Below, piece after piece: positions 63,989 to 64,000 of a DNA stretch of 64,000 nucleotides (position 1 is its first letter; every line of letters begins with the position of its first letter). The DNA comes from Shewanella eurypsychrophilus (GTDB lineage Bacteria > Pseudomonadota > Gammaproteobacteria > Enterobacterales > Shewanellaceae): NCBI RefSeq assembly GCF_007004545.3, contig NZ_CP045503.2:5210501-5274500 (forward strand), read 5' to 3'. The translations under genes and the position numbers were made by a program. The notes under the pieces are model-generated. The model searched no databases. It saw only the letters and a program-made list of their open reading frames with translations, and was not told the DNA's origin.

Positions 63989-64000
63989 ATTTTATCTCAC

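Overview
The window reads as chromosomal DNA of a marine gammaproteobacterium, almost certainly Shewanella. Support comes from family-level gene content (RapA, RraB, Rng-YhdP-nitrilase-TldD, PmbA/DarP, DUF3530, DUF3016, TorF-type porin), moderate GC and a compact two-strand layout. The species cannot be fixed from the sequence alone. No rRNA, tRNA, CRISPR array, prophage, integrase or transposase gene was seen. Most genes are housekeeping or signalling genes. The accessory material is an arsenic operon, a zinc-uptake cluster, a TolC/HlyD/ABC-2 export operon, several small secreted or membrane proteins, and several families of intergenic repeats.

1-15.6 kb: the start of a secreted zinc-protease-like gene (cut by the window edge), a large hybrid histidine kinase, a PIN-PhoH ATPase divergent from rapA, a DUF3530 alpha/beta-hydrolase-like protein, a YqhA-like membrane protein and a crotonase. 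Then come a two-gene signalling unit (receiver-CheC fusion plus PAS-GGDEF), rraB and plsC.

15.8-28 kb: a zinc cluster on the minus strand (small Cys/His protein, His-rich outer-membrane barrel, ZnuA-like binding protein, ZnuB-like permease) with no ATPase gene. It is followed by a MscS channel, formate-THF ligase, an aldo/keto reductase, a MaoC dehydratase, an orphan cheD and a TraB/GumN protein.

28-39.6 kb: mostly small and poorly known genes. Two small secreted proteins share a C-terminal C-X13-C and are separated by a 91-bp palindromic element and a structured leader. HU, a TorF-like porin, a short CPA1 antiporter coupled to an HTH gene, and an AGCS symporter follow. Next is about 2.3 kb of repeats enclosing two tiny membrane-protein genes.

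39.6-43.6 kb: the operon arsR-acr3-gapdh-arsJ. GAPDH is expected to make 1-arseno-3-phosphoglycerate from arsenate and ArsJ to export it; Acr3 exports arsenite and ArsR represses the operon.

43.8-64 kb: a lipoprotein lipase-like hydrolase, pmbA divergent from darP, a large Ig-like lipoprotein, a small lipoprotein, and an export operon (TolC-like, HlyD-like, two ABC-2 permeases, no ATPase). The window ends with the envelope/RNA operon maf-rng-yhdP-nitrilase-tldD. TldD and PmbA, which act together, both lie here about 9 kb apart.

Across the window the intergenic gaps carry CTAG-dense 7-bp-period repeats and copies of the near-palindrome ATACCAATCGGTAT. Both are dispersed sequence families rather than gene-specific signals. 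Start codons were often moved from the longest open frame to the codon best placed behind a Shine-Dalgarno sequence; each such case is stated.
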